This document shows, one piece after another, positions 53,613-62,550 of a DNA stretch of 64,000 nt. The first letter of the stretch is position 1. Each line of letters opens with the position of its first letter. Origin of the DNA: Bifidobacterium magnum (GTDB taxonomy: Bacteria > Actinomycetota > Actinomycetes > Actinomycetales > Bifidobacteriaceae); contig NZ_JGZB01000001.1 in NCBI RefSeq assembly GCF_000741255.1, positions 161,629-225,628 on the forward strand, read 5' to 3'. The notes beneath the pieces were generated by a model. That model was not told where the DNA came from. It saw only the letters and a program-made list of their open reading frames with translations, and did no database searches. The translations under genes were made by a program, and so were the position numbers.

Positions 53613-53645
53613 AACGCAACAAAAATCAACAAAACTGAAAATCAA
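53613..53645. promoter_or_regulatory. candidate DeoR operator repeats upstream of galT
   Basis: CAACAAAAATC and CAACAAAACTG then GAAAATCAA repeat about every 10-11 bp in a gene gap of 180 bp. DeoR-type repressors often bind such A/T-rich direct repeats. A T-run (TTTTTTTCACAG) lies just upstream at 53,588. Confidence 0.4.
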
Positions 53646-53680
53646 ATATTTTGCCCACCCCTCACCAAAAGGACATCACT

Positions 53681-54952
53681 ATGACCGAGCAGAAGAGCCT
53701 GACTCCGGAATTCGCCCATTACAAGCCGGGCGAGTATGCGCAGAACAACATCCGCATTACGCCGACCACGCTGGCAGACGGCCGCGAATTCTACTATCTC
53801 GACGACGATCCGGCCTATGTGTCGGGCGAGAAGACGCGCGAGCTGAAGGATCCACGTCCGTTGGCCCCGCGTTTTGATCCGCAAATCGACGCCGACGGCA
53901 ATGAAGTGCCGTACGCGGCCCCGCAGATGCGCCGCGACCCGCTCACGGGCGACTGGATCCCGATGGCCACGGCACGCATGAACCGACCGATCACGGCGGG
54001 CGCTGGCGCCACCGCAAGCGGCAACCCGCTGGCCGCGCGCAAGCCGGGCGACCCGTACCAGGACGGCGAAGTGCCGGACACCGACTACAACGTCGTCGTA
54101 TTCGAAAACCGTTTCCCGTCCATGGTGCGTGTGCCGGGCATGTCCGACGCGCCGACGCTCGTGGACAACTGCGAACTGTGGGAACAGAAGCCGGCCGCGG
54201 GCCGCTGCGAAGTGCTGTGCTTCGACCCGGACGAGAACGGACTGCCGGCCAACCTGCCCGTACGCCGCCTGCGCACGGTAGTGGAAGCATGGGCGTTCCG
54301 CACCGCCGAAGACAGCGCCATTGAAGGCATTGAGCAGGTCTTCCCGTTCGAGAACCATGGTGTGGAAATCGGTGTCTCCCTCGCCCACCCCCACGGCCAG
54401 ATCTACAGCTACCCGTTCATCGCACCTAAGCTGGAAACGGAATTGCAGCACACGCAGGCCTACCACGAACAGCACGGTGGTAACCTGTTCAAAGACATCA
54501 TGAACGCAGAACTTGAGCACAAGGAACGCGTGGTCATGCGCAACTCCAGCTGGATCGCCTACGTTCCGGCCGCGGCCCGCTGGCCCCTCGAGGTGCACGT
54601 GCAGCCTGTGCGCGACGTGCTCACGCTCGACCAGCTCAACGATCAAGAGCGCTGGGACCTGGCGGAAATGTACTCCACGCTGCTCAAGCGCGGCAACGCA
54701 TTCTTCGACAAGGGCGACGGCAAGGGCATGGATCTGCCGTACATCGCCGCCTGGCACCAGGCTCCGGTCCACGATTCGCGCCGCGAGAACTACCGCCTGA
54801 ACCTGCAGTTCTTCTCGTTCCGCCGCGACGTGAACAAGATCAAGTACCTGGCCGGTTCGGAATCGGGCATGGCCGCCTGGATTTCCGACACCACGCCGGA
54901 ACTGATCGCCAAGCGCTTCCACGAGATTGGCGCCGTCGATATCGCTGACTGA
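53681..54952 (+). CDS. galT: galactose-1-phosphate uridylyltransferase
   Basis: 423 residues. The active-site HPH is in SLAHPHGQIYSYPFI; zinc-site and dimer segments include ELEHKERVVMRNSSWIAYVP and LEVHVQPVRDVLTLDQL. Swaps galactose-1-phosphate with UDP-glucose (Leloir pathway). Start ATG 53681 behind AAAAGGAC; TTG 53651 less likely. galK follows 55 bp on. Confidence 0.94.
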   Translation: MTEQKSLTPEFAHYKPGEYAQNNIRITPTTLADGREFYYLDDDPAYVSGEKTRELKDPRPLAPRFDPQIDADGNEVPYAAPQMRRDPLTGDWIPMATARMNRPITAGAGATASGNPLAARKPGDPYQDGEVPDTDYNVVVFENRFPSMVRVPGMSDAPTLVDNCELWEQKPAAGRCEVLCFDPDENGLPANLPVRRLRTVVEAWAFRTAEDSAIEGIEQVFPFENHGVEIGVSLAHPHGQIYSYPFIAPKLETELQHTQAYHEQHGGNLFKDIMNAELEHKERVVMRNSSWIAYVPAAARWPLEVHVQPVRDVLTLDQLNDQERWDLAEMYSTLLKRGNAFFDKGDGKGMDLPYIAAWHQAPVHDSRRENYRLNLQFFSFRRDVNKIKYLAGSESGMAAWISDTTPELIAKRFHEIGAVDIAD

Positions 54953-55007
54953 GTTCATATAGCCGGCACACACTCAAAAACACCAAGCACACACTAAGGG
55001 GATAACG

Positions 55008-56258
55008 ATGTCTCAAGTCGAATTCATTGAACCATTGACCGACGCGGAAGGTTCCGCAAAAGCCGCCGACCTGTTCACCGAGGCCTTCGGCGAGCAGCCG
55101 AGCGGCGTGTGGGCGGCCCCCGGCCGCGCCAACCTCATTGGCGAGCACACCGACTACAACGCGGGCCTGTGCCTGCCGATCGCGCTGCCGCACCGCACCT
55201 ACATCGCGTTGAAGCCGCGCACGGACCTCAAGGTCCGTCTCGTCTCCGACGTGAACCCGGCCGATGTGGAAGAAGTGGATCTTGAAGGCCTCGAAGCCAA
55301 GGGCGTGGAAGGCTGGGCCGCATACCCGGCCGGTGTGGCGTGGGCCATGCGCAAGATGGGTCTCGACACCGTGCGCGGATTCGACGCCGCATTCGCCAGC
55401 TGCGTGCCGCTGGGCTCGGGCCTGAGCTCCTCGGCAGCCATGACGTGCTCCACGGCGCTCGCGCTCGATGACGTGTTCGGCCTGGGCTACGGCAACACCG
55501 ATGAAGGCCGTGTGACACTTATCGAATCGGCGATCATGTCCGAAAACGACATGGCCGGCGCCTCCACGGGCGGCCTCGATCAGAACGCCTCCATGCGCTG
55601 CAAGGAAGGCTACGCGCTGCGCCTCGATTGCCGTCCGGAACTCAACGCCTTGGAGAACGTGCGCCAGGAGCCGTTCGACCTCGGCAAGTACGGCTTGGAA
55701 CTGCTCGTCCTCGACACCCAGGCGCCGCACCAGCTCAACGACGGCCAGTACGCGGAACGCCGCTCGATGTGCGAGCAGGCCGCCGAGCTGCTGGGCGTGG
55801 CCAACCTGCGCGAAGTGGCCGACAAGGTCAACTCGCTGGACGATCCGGCCGCGGGCCTGGACGAAGTGCTTGCCAAGCTGCCGAGCGAAGTGATGAAGAA
55901 GCGCGTGCGCCACGTCATTACGGAAATCGGCCGCGTGGACGACTTCATTGAGGCCTTCGCCAACGGCGACGTGAAACTGACGGGCGAGCTGCTGAACGCT
56001 TCGGGCGACTCGCTGCGCTACGACTACGAGGTTACGGTTCCCGAACTCGATGTGGCCGTGGACACGGCCCGTGCAAACGGCGCATATGGCGCCCGCATGA
56101 TGGGCGGCGGCTTCGGCGGCTCCATCATCGCGATTGTGGACGCGGGTAAGAGCCAGGAGATCGCGCAGAAGATCGCCGACGCCTTCGAGCAGCACGGCTT
56201 CAACGCTCCGCGCGCCCTGCCGGCCTACGCCGCCGCTGCCGCCACGCGCGTGCAGTGA
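55008..56258 (+). CDS. galK: galactokinase
   Basis: 416 residues. Galactokinase signature GRANLIGEHTDYNAGLCLPI, GHMP ATP loop PLGSGLSSSAAMTCSTALAL, DQNASMRCKEGYALRLDC and C-terminal GARMMGGGFGGSIIAIV. Makes galactose-1-phosphate from galactose. Shine-Dalgarno AAGGGGAT before ATG 55008. Operon with galT. Confidence 0.95.
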   Translation: MSQVEFIEPLTDAEGSAKAADLFTEAFGEQPSGVWAAPGRANLIGEHTDYNAGLCLPIALPHRTYIALKPRTDLKVRLVSDVNPADVEEVDLEGLEAKGVEGWAAYPAGVAWAMRKMGLDTVRGFDAAFASCVPLGSGLSSSAAMTCSTALALDDVFGLGYGNTDEGRVTLIESAIMSENDMAGASTGGLDQNASMRCKEGYALRLDCRPELNALENVRQEPFDLGKYGLELLVLDTQAPHQLNDGQYAERRSMCEQAAELLGVANLREVADKVNSLDDPAAGLDEVLAKLPSEVMKKRVRHVITEIGRVDDFIEAFANGDVKLTGELLNASGDSLRYDYEVTVPELDVAVDTARANGAYGARMMGGGFGGSIIAIVDAGKSQEIAQKIADAFEQHGFNAPRALPAYAAAAATRVQ

Positions 56259-56267
56259 GGGCTGCAC

Positions 56268-56305
56268 GCAAGTCCGAGCATGGTTCTGTGCTCGGGCTTG
56301 CGGTT
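56268..56305 (+). terminator. terminator of the galactose genes
   Basis: GCAAGTCCGAGCA, 8-nt loop, TGCTCGGGCTTGC then GGTTTT. Confidence 0.85.
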
Positions 56306-56366
56306 TTAGGCGGAATTGCGCAAGTGGGAGCAGGATCCTGTGGTCTCGGGCTTGCGGATTCAAGCA

Positions 56367-56412
56367 AAAAGCGCCAGTGACAGCACGGATCTGTGCTCCC
56401 ACTGGCGCTTTT
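56367..56412 (-). terminator. terminator of the dihydroorotate dehydrogenase gene
   Basis: AAAAGCGCCAGTG and CACTGGCGCTTTT enclose an inner AGCAC/GTGCT stem. Convergent genes share it. Confidence 0.85.
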
Positions 56413-56473
56413 CTATGCCTTAAGTGGCTTAAATGCCCTAAGCGCCTTTAACGTCCTAAACGCGCACGCCCAT

Positions 56474-57625
56474 TCACGCATCCACGCCAACGGCGTCGCT
56501 TACCTGTGCGAAACCGTCGCGCGTGAGCAGGTCGGCCAAGCCGCGCTTCAACACCGTGATCGTTTGCGGACCGCGGTACATCAGGGCGGAGATGAACATC
56601 ACGAGGCTGGAACCCGCGCGGATCTTCGCGTACGCCTGCTCGGGCGTAAACACGCCGCCCACGCCCGCAATCGCGAAACGCTGGCCGTATTCGCGGTACG
56701 CGCGGCGGATGATCTCGTTGCCGAGCGCATAGCACGGCGAGCCCGACAGGCCTCCAAGCCAGTCGCGTGGAATGTCCGGCATGCCCGTGCGGTCCTTTTG
56801 CAGATTGGCGATGGTCAGGCCCTGCACATTGTGGTCCGCCAGCACGTCGATAAGCTCGCGGAACTCGTCCCACGTCTTGTTCAGCGGCATCTTCACAAGC
56901 GTCGGCTGCGGGCGTTCAATCTTGTCGAGCGCCGTAAACAGCTTGTCGAGCGCCTCGGGGGAGTCCGTAAACGGTTCGCCGACGGCCGTGTTCGGGCAGG
57001 AAATGTTCACTTCCACCATTGCGGAGCGTCCCGTCGCGCGCTTCATGGAGATGCAGTAGTCCTCGATTCCCTCTTCGAGGTCGCCGCACAGCTGGTCGTT
57101 CGAGCGTGCGATCGAGACGGACAGCTTCATGTCCTTGACGTGGCCGCGCGCCTGGTCCACGCGCGAAATCACTTCGTTCGAGCCGTCGTTGGCCAGTCCC
57201 ACATGCACCATCATCGAATCGTATTCGGGCAGGCGGTGGAACCATGGGCGCGGATTGCCCAGGCACGGGCGCGAGGTGGTGGAGCCCACCGTTTCGAAGC
57301 CGAATCCCGCGTTGTCGAGCAGCACGGGCATGTCGCAGTCCTTGTCGAGGCCGGCGGACAGGCCGAACGGGTTGTCGAAATGGATGCCCATCACGTCGGT
57401 TTCGAGAATCGGATCCGTGTAGTTGAGCATGGAACGCAACGCCCACATCAGCGGCGGAATATTGCGCGTCGCTTTGCAGAATTCGATCATCTGGTCATGC
57501 GCCACGTCGGGCGTCTTGTTGAATACGAAATGCGGCTTGACCACGTGTTTGTAAGAGAAGGTGAACAGGTCCGTGGCGGCCTTATTTACGGCATCATGCA
57601 AACTATTTTCACAAACGTACGTCAT
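56474..57625 (-). CDS. pyrD: dihydroorotate dehydrogenase
   Basis: 383 residues. FMN-barrel with DNPFGLSAGLDKDCDMPVLL, VNISCPNTAVGEPF, VKMPLNKTWDEF and AGVGGVFTPEQAYAKIRAGS. Oxidises dihydroorotate to orotate in pyrimidine synthesis. The N-terminal extension is like class 2, yet the catalytic base is Cys210, as in class 1, where class 2 has Ser. Start ATG 57625, 6 nt after CACAAT and without Shine-Dalgarno; the long frame reaches 57,664. Confidence 0.88.
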   Translation of the reverse strand: MTYVCENSLHDAVNKAATDLFTFSYKHVVKPHFVFNKTPDVAHDQMIEFCKATRNIPPLMWALRSMLNYTDPILETDVMGIHFDNPFGLSAGLDKDCDMPVLLDNAGFGFETVGSTTSRPCLGNPRPWFHRLPEYDSMMVHVGLANDGSNEVISRVDQARGHVKDMKLSVSIARSNDQLCGDLEEGIEDYCISMKRATGRSAMVEVNISCPNTAVGEPFTDSPEALDKLFTALDKIERPQPTLVKMPLNKTWDEFRELIDVLADHNVQGLTIANLQKDRTGMPDIPRDWLGGLSGSPCYALGNEIIRRAYREYGQRFAIAGVGGVFTPEQAYAKIRAGSSLVMFISALMYRGPQTITVLKRGLADLLTRDGFAQVSDAVGVDA

Positions 57626-57775
57626 AGTGCCATTGTGCCATGATGGAACGCGAGAAAGAAGCAAGTGAACGAAACTGTTCAGTCGTCAGGCGAATCGACC
57701 AATTTCCCCGTTCTTTCTACAGTTGGCCTGCTAAACCTACGTTGGATTGGAAAAGCCGCGATATAAGGAGGCGAA

Positions 57776-58696
57776 ATGAAAGCTCGAATTTGCGTAGTCA
57801 TGCCCACCTATAACGAGCGCGGGAATCTGGAACCGACATTGTCGGGCCTGTTTGCGCGCAACGCCGGTGTGGACGTGCTCATAGTGGATGACAATTCCCC
57901 TGACAAAACGGGCGATCTCGCCGACGTGATCGCGCGAGTGACGGCGTCCGCCCGCGATACGGTCCGCAGTGTGGCGCTTGACGACGTGAGTTTCCGTCTC
58001 AAAGACGTGGCGCGGCCGAGTTGCGAACTGTCGATCGGTTCCAGCGGCGCGCTGTCCGATGCGAACGTGAGCACGGCCGATATTGCCGTGGCGAACCGTC
58101 TGAATTCGTGTACGAACGGGTCGCGCGTTTTCGTGCTGCACCGCCCGGCGAAAAGCGGGCTCGGCTCGGCGTATGTGGACGGTTTTACTTGGGCGCTCGA
58201 GCGCGGGTACGACCTGATTTGCGAAATGGATATGGACGGTTCGCACCGTCCTGAAGACTTGAACCGCATGTTGCAGTACATGGAAGAGCATGCGGGCGTG
58301 GATTTGGTGCTCGGGTCGCGCCGTGTGCGCGGCGGCCGTACGGAACGCTGGGCGTGGTATCGCGACTGGATTTCGCGCATGGGATCGCTGTATGCGCGCA
58401 CGATGCTGGGCTTGCGTGTGCGCGACATGACGAGCGGATTCCGTGTGTATCGCGCCGAAGTGCTGCGCAAGGTGGGTCTTGAAGAGATTGCCGACAACGG
58501 GTACGTGTTCCAGATCGACATGACGCGTCGCGTGGTGGGTGCGGGCGGCATTGTGGTCGAGTTGCCGATCGTGTTCCCGGAACGCGAGATTGGCGAATCG
58601 AAGATGAACGGCGCGATTGTGCGCGAGGCGATGGTCAACGTGACGCGCTGGGGATTCGAGCGGATCGGCAAGCGCGGATCCAAGAAATCGAAGTGA
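57776..58696 (+). CDS. polyprenol-phosphate mannose synthase-like glycosyltransferase (GT2)
   Basis: 306 residues. CVVMPTYNERGNLEPTL, VLIVDDNSPDKTGDLA, the metal-binding EMDMDGSHRPEDL (150-162), GSRRVRGGRTERW and DMTSGFRVYRAEVL match Dpm1/Ppm1. Transfers mannose from GDP-mannose to polyprenyl phosphate, feeding cell-surface mannosylation. About 65 extra residues (52-116) are inserted after the first motif block. AAGGAGG precedes ATG 57776. No membrane helix. Confidence 0.88.
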   Translation: MKARICVVMPTYNERGNLEPTLSGLFARNAGVDVLIVDDNSPDKTGDLADVIARVTASARDTVRSVALDDVSFRLKDVARPSCELSIGSSGALSDANVSTADIAVANRLNSCTNGSRVFVLHRPAKSGLGSAYVDGFTWALERGYDLICEMDMDGSHRPEDLNRMLQYMEEHAGVDLVLGSRRVRGGRTERWAWYRDWISRMGSLYARTMLGLRVRDMTSGFRVYRAEVLRKVGLEEIADNGYVFQIDMTRRVVGAGGIVVELPIVFPEREIGESKMNGAIVREAMVNVTRWGFERIGKRGSKKSK

Positions 58697-58816
58697 CTGT
58701 CCGCGGGCGAGAGCGCGACGCCGTCTGCACGGGTCGAAGCCTTTCTGAAGGAAAGTTGACTATCGTCAGTATTTGAGATTTGTTTACCGCTTTTTGCCGT
58801 GAGTGAAATGATTGAT

Positions 58817-58853
58817 AAGCGTCATATGTGAAAACGTATATGACGCTTGTTTT
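58817..58853 (+). terminator. probable terminator of the mannose-synthase gene
   Basis: AAGCGTCATAT, 10-nt loop, ATATGACGCTT, then GTTTTGTC. It shares the CGTCATAT word with the palindrome at 15,659. Confidence 0.6.
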
Positions 58854-58938
58854 GTCTTTCATGAACGGAAGGGATTTCCCACGCCCCTGCGCCGCGTAAA
58901 AGCAAGGCATAGGGGAAGCGCGGGAAAGGTTGGAATCT

Positions 58939-60135
58939 CATGCACCATCGCCATGTACCCCTTCGTCATGCCGGCCGCACCACGGTGGCCGCCGTTTTGG
59001 CCGTATTCATGCTGCCGGGCGCTGACGGACGCGGCCGCGATCACAAAAGCCGGATATATGCTGAGCTACCGTCTTACGGATCCCTATTTAATCGAGCTGT
59101 ACGGCGGCAATATTGACGGTCCGATCACCACGGCGGGCGGCAGCGAGCATATCGGAACGTTCCATGTCGACAAGGACGGCGTGGTCGTGATCCGGCTCGA
59201 CGAATCGTATATCGACAACAAGAATCCGCCGTACCGCGGGTCGGTCGAGATGTTCGCGAACGGTGACGCCAATAAAGTCGCGCACGAAATCACGGTACGC
59301 AAGGAAGATACGCAGACAAATACGCCTGCGATTGTGATCAAGCCGAACATTACGCCCGCAACCGACATTTCAATTGGGAAAAACGGAAAACTGCGCAAGC
59401 ATGACGGCTCCCACATGGCCCAATATTCCGTAACCGTTTCGAGCAATCGCGGCACCGACGGCAAACTGATCACGGTTGCCGATTCGGTACAGGGACTTAC
59501 CTGCGAACAGCTGACGCTCAATGTGGAACGCAGGAACCGCAACGGTCAAGTCGAACGGAGTTTTGCACAGCCGGTGGATTGCGCCGTGGATAACGACGGC
59601 GCCGCGAAGTTTTCCACACAACTCGACGGATTTGACGCGGACGGCGGCAGCTATGTGCTCACCTATGATCTGGCCGTTCCCGCGGACATGGTCTACGACA
59701 CGGTGCACAACTCGGCCACGGCCAGCTATATCGATCCGCATGGAACCGAGCAGAGCAAAACTACCACACACGTTGACTATCGACACGCGCACGCTGGAAG
59801 TGCGTAAGTCCGCGAGCGAGCCGGACCTCGCCAAAGGCACCGTCACATGGACCGTAACAGTGAAAGACACCGCTCCGCTAGACGGATACGTGCTGCATGA
59901 CGTGTGGAACGGCAATGCGCTCGCGGCCGCGGATATGACAGGCGGCTCGTTCACGCTTGCGTTCACGGATGAGCATGGTTATGCCGACCCTGTGCAAACG
60001 ATTGCGGGTACGCCTGACGGCTATGTGTTCCCCGCGTCGAGCGCGCCCGGAGCCTATGTGTTCACCTATACGACGCCGATGAACACGGCGCTCGCCATGG
60101 CCGTGGCGTTATACCGCAAAGTTCAGCATATCTAG
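58939..60135 (+). pseudogene. broken adhesin/pilin: signal peptide plus ectodomain with two frameshifts
   Basis: ATG 58939 (GGAAGCGCGGGAAAGG upstream) reads a signal peptide (MHHRHVPLRHAGRTTVAAVL). The frame then changes at about 59,010-59,040 into an extracellular sequence (YRLTDPYLIELYGGNIDG, ATDISIGKNGKLRKHDGSHM, VTADS-type beta strands as in isopeptide adhesins). A second shift at about 59,765-59,775 moves to EVRKSASEPDLAKGTVTWTV, where a further Cna_B-like repeat runs to a stop at 60,135. The gene is therefore a remnant of a long sortase-dependent adhesin whose anchor lies at 60.5-61.1 kb. Confidence 0.72.
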
Positions 60136-60498
60136 ATGCTATCTAGGCGGAAACGAGTGCGCCGCCGCACATGGCGGCCGCCCGGACCCACCTATGACGC
60201 CCCACGCTGAGAAGTGCAAAAATCTCAATATTCGTAACGATCCGCAGCTTTCTTCACATAGCTTTCATGTTGTGGACAACAGGCAAAAAAGTATGGACAA
60301 TTGCTGGCGCGAATATTTGATGTTTGTCATAATTGGAAGTGGATCGGCTACCAGGCAACACGCAGCTTGGTGGACCGCCGAAGAATGAAAATGAAGAAGG
60401 ATGCTCTCTCGTTCTTTTACAGGTTCCCAGCGGGAGAGTGGGGCGGCGACTGTTCCGGGCAATTTTGAGCAGCCGCCGCCCGCCTTTCTGGGCCACCG
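60136..60498. other. noncoding gap inside the broken adhesin locus
   Basis: 363 bp without a convincing gene. GGGCGGCG (60,441) and CGCCGCCC (60,474) form an 8-bp hairpin. Short ORFs here show no family features. It may be what remains of the middle of the adhesin gene or an inserted segment. Confidence 0.4.
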
Positions 60499-61083
60499 AT
60501 GTTGGGGGCCTTTTCATTTCCCCATTCAAGTCCGCAACATTTCCATTCTACTCCGGAATACCCCCTCAAGTTGAACGTCTCCGTGATTAACCCGAACACG
60601 AAAGTGAACGCGTCCCTGTATAGCGGCACGCTCTACTCGGGTTCCGTCGCGAAGCTTACCTTCATTTGGAACAAATGGTGGCTTGACAGCGCCGACTACC
60701 AGATAGTCGTCAATGGCGCAATGCTCAATAAAGCGGATCTGCAATGGATTGACCTTGGTAATGAAGTACTCCAGGCCGTATGGGAAGGTACGCTGCATGG
60801 CGACACCACGGTGGAAATGTATGCGCAGAACGTTCCCGAAGACTACACCAGAGTTACTGTCCAAATCGAATCCGTGGGAGGGGAAGCGCAACCCGACCCC
60901 GACTTCATACGCCACGGCACACTGCCGTCTGCGGGCGCCCAAGGACGCATGACATGGCTGCAGATAGTGATCGGCGCGGGGCTCATCATGATGGTGCCGT
61001 TCATCATGCGCAAGGAACTGTTCCCCGAAATCGCCGAAAGCACGGGATTGGGAGGTTCGCGGCACAAGGCGCAAAAGTTGTAA
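60499..61083 (+). pseudogene. C-terminal adhesin fragment with LPSAG anchor
   Basis: 194 codons from TTG 60499. A beta-rich part (VSVINPNTKVNASLYSGTLY, VVNGAMLNKADLQWIDLGNE) leads to TLPSAGAQGRMTWLQIVIGA, a membrane segment and a basic tail, a sortase anchor. It lacks a signal peptide, so it reads as the C-terminal end of the same adhesin broken at 58.9-60.1 kb. A class C sortase follows 107 bp downstream. Confidence 0.6.
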
Positions 61084-61190
61084 AATTTGTGCGCAAAAAT
61101 GCGGGACAATCTTGAGAAAACGGCGCAATTCCAAGCATAATGAAGTGTTATTGGAATACGGACGCGGATTGCTATGCGTGAGGAGGGCAC

Positions 61191-62093
61191 ATGAGCACGT
61201 CGCATGGCCCGACCACAGGTTCCACCGCGAAGAAGCCGAGCGCCCGCGAGAACAGGCGGTTCTGGATCATGGCCGTTTCCATGATCCTGCTGCTGATCGT
61301 GGGCGTCGGCATCATTTTGTACCCGTCGATCGCGGACATGCACAACCGCAGGGTCTCGAGCCGCGCGGTGGCGACCTATGTGGAGGCCACGGAAGATTTG
61401 GGCAAGGAAGAGCGTGAGCGCATGCTCGCCGACGCCCACCAGTACAACGCCACGTTGGTGGGACAAGGCAAAAGCAGGTTCTTGCCCAACGAGGAACAGC
61501 ACAAGCACTATGAATCGTTGATGGACGTGACGGGAACGGGTATCATGGCTTACGTTTCCGTGCCGAAAATCAGCATTCGCACGCCCGTCTACCACGGCAC
61601 GTCGGACACGGTGCTGCAGATCGCCGCCGGCCATTTGGAAGGCACGAGCCTTCCTGTGGGCGGCGAGTCGACGCACGCCGCGTTCTCGGGCCACACGGGA
61701 TTGCCGAGCGCGCTGTTGTTCACAGGGCTCGACCGGCTCGAGCGCGGCGACACGTTCACCGTGACGGTGTTCGACGAAGTGATGACCTATGAGGTCAGCG
61801 ACATCCACGTGGTGGTGCCGACGAATGTGGACAATCTGGAAATCCAGGAAGGCAAGGACCTCGTAAGCCTTATCACGTGTACGCCCTACGGCGTCAACTC
61901 GCACCGACTGATCGTGACGGGCCACCGGATACCGACGCCCGAAAGCGTGGAACATCCCGTGGATAAGGCGCTCGTCAAGGACATTACGCTGGTCGTGGTG
62001 GCCGTGGTCTTGACGATTGCGGTGGTGGCGAACGTGTTTATCAAACGCCGGCGCATGATGCGCGGCCAAATTGGCGGGCGGCACAAGAAATAA
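61191..62093 (+). CDS. class C (pilus) sortase
   Basis: 300 residues. N-terminal membrane helix (26-44), sortase core with GHTG His168, LITCTPYGVNSHRL with Cys230 and Arg239, and a C-terminal membrane helix with basic tail, the class C pattern. Polymerises pilins at their LPXTG-type motifs. The gene is intact though the adhesin upstream is broken. Shine-Dalgarno GAGGAGGG. Confidence 0.92.
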   Translation: MSTSHGPTTGSTAKKPSARENRRFWIMAVSMILLLIVGVGIILYPSIADMHNRRVSSRAVATYVEATEDLGKEERERMLADAHQYNATLVGQGKSRFLPNEEQHKHYESLMDVTGTGIMAYVSVPKISIRTPVYHGTSDTVLQIAAGHLEGTSLPVGGESTHAAFSGHTGLPSALLFTGLDRLERGDTFTVTVFDEVMTYEVSDIHVVVPTNVDNLEIQEGKDLVSLITCTPYGVNSHRLIVTGHRIPTPESVEHPVDKALVKDITLVVVAVVLTIAVVANVFIKRRRMMRGQIGGRHKK

Positions 62094-62111
62094 ATCAAAT
62101 AAACCATGAGT

Positions 62112-62153
62112 ACGGACGGATCCGGCGGCAAGTCGGATTCCGTCCGTTTTTTA
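62112..62153 (+). terminator. terminator of the sortase gene
   Basis: ACGGACGGA pairs with TCCGTCCGT, then TTTTTTATA. Confidence 0.85.
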
Positions 62154-62262
62154 TATGCCCGATTTTTATGGGCACATCGACTGACAGTACACAAACGTCA
62201 CTTATACTGGGACAACTTACGAAACCCGGCAATGTACGAAATCTAGTCCGCAAGGAGCAGCA

Positions 62263-62535
62263 TTGAACAAGGCCATCATTACGGTAGTCGGCCAGGATAC
62301 GGTCGGCATCATCGCGAAAGTCTGCCTGTATCTTTCCGAACATCACACGAACGTCCTTGACATTTCCCAGACGATTATCCAGGGCTACTTCAATATGATG
62401 ATGATCGTCGACTATGGCCAAGCGGACGTGAGTTTTGAGCAGATCGTGACGGACCTCGAGGAACTCGGCGAAGAAATCGGCGTGCGCATCCGCTGCCAGC
62501 GCGAGGAAATCTTCACCAAAATGCACCGTGTGTGA
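62263..62535 (+). CDS. ACT-domain regulatory protein (UPF0237)
   Basis: 90 residues: a single ACT domain (NKAIITVVGQDTVGIIAKVC, NVLDISQTIIQGYFNMMMIV). Such domains bind small ligands, often amino acids. Start TTG 62263 behind AAGGAG. The UPF0210 gene follows after 15 bp; the two are always found together. Confidence 0.9.
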   Translation: MNKAIITVVGQDTVGIIAKVCLYLSEHHTNVLDISQTIIQGYFNMMMIVDYGQADVSFEQIVTDLEELGEEIGVRIRCQREEIFTKMHRV

Positions 62536-62550
62536 GCGAGGGGAATGCAC

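Noticed and set aside
60340..60500. T-box riboswitch (GGTGGACCGC word near 60,370)
   Set aside because: The T-box core is not exact, and no stem I specifier or amino acid gene follows.
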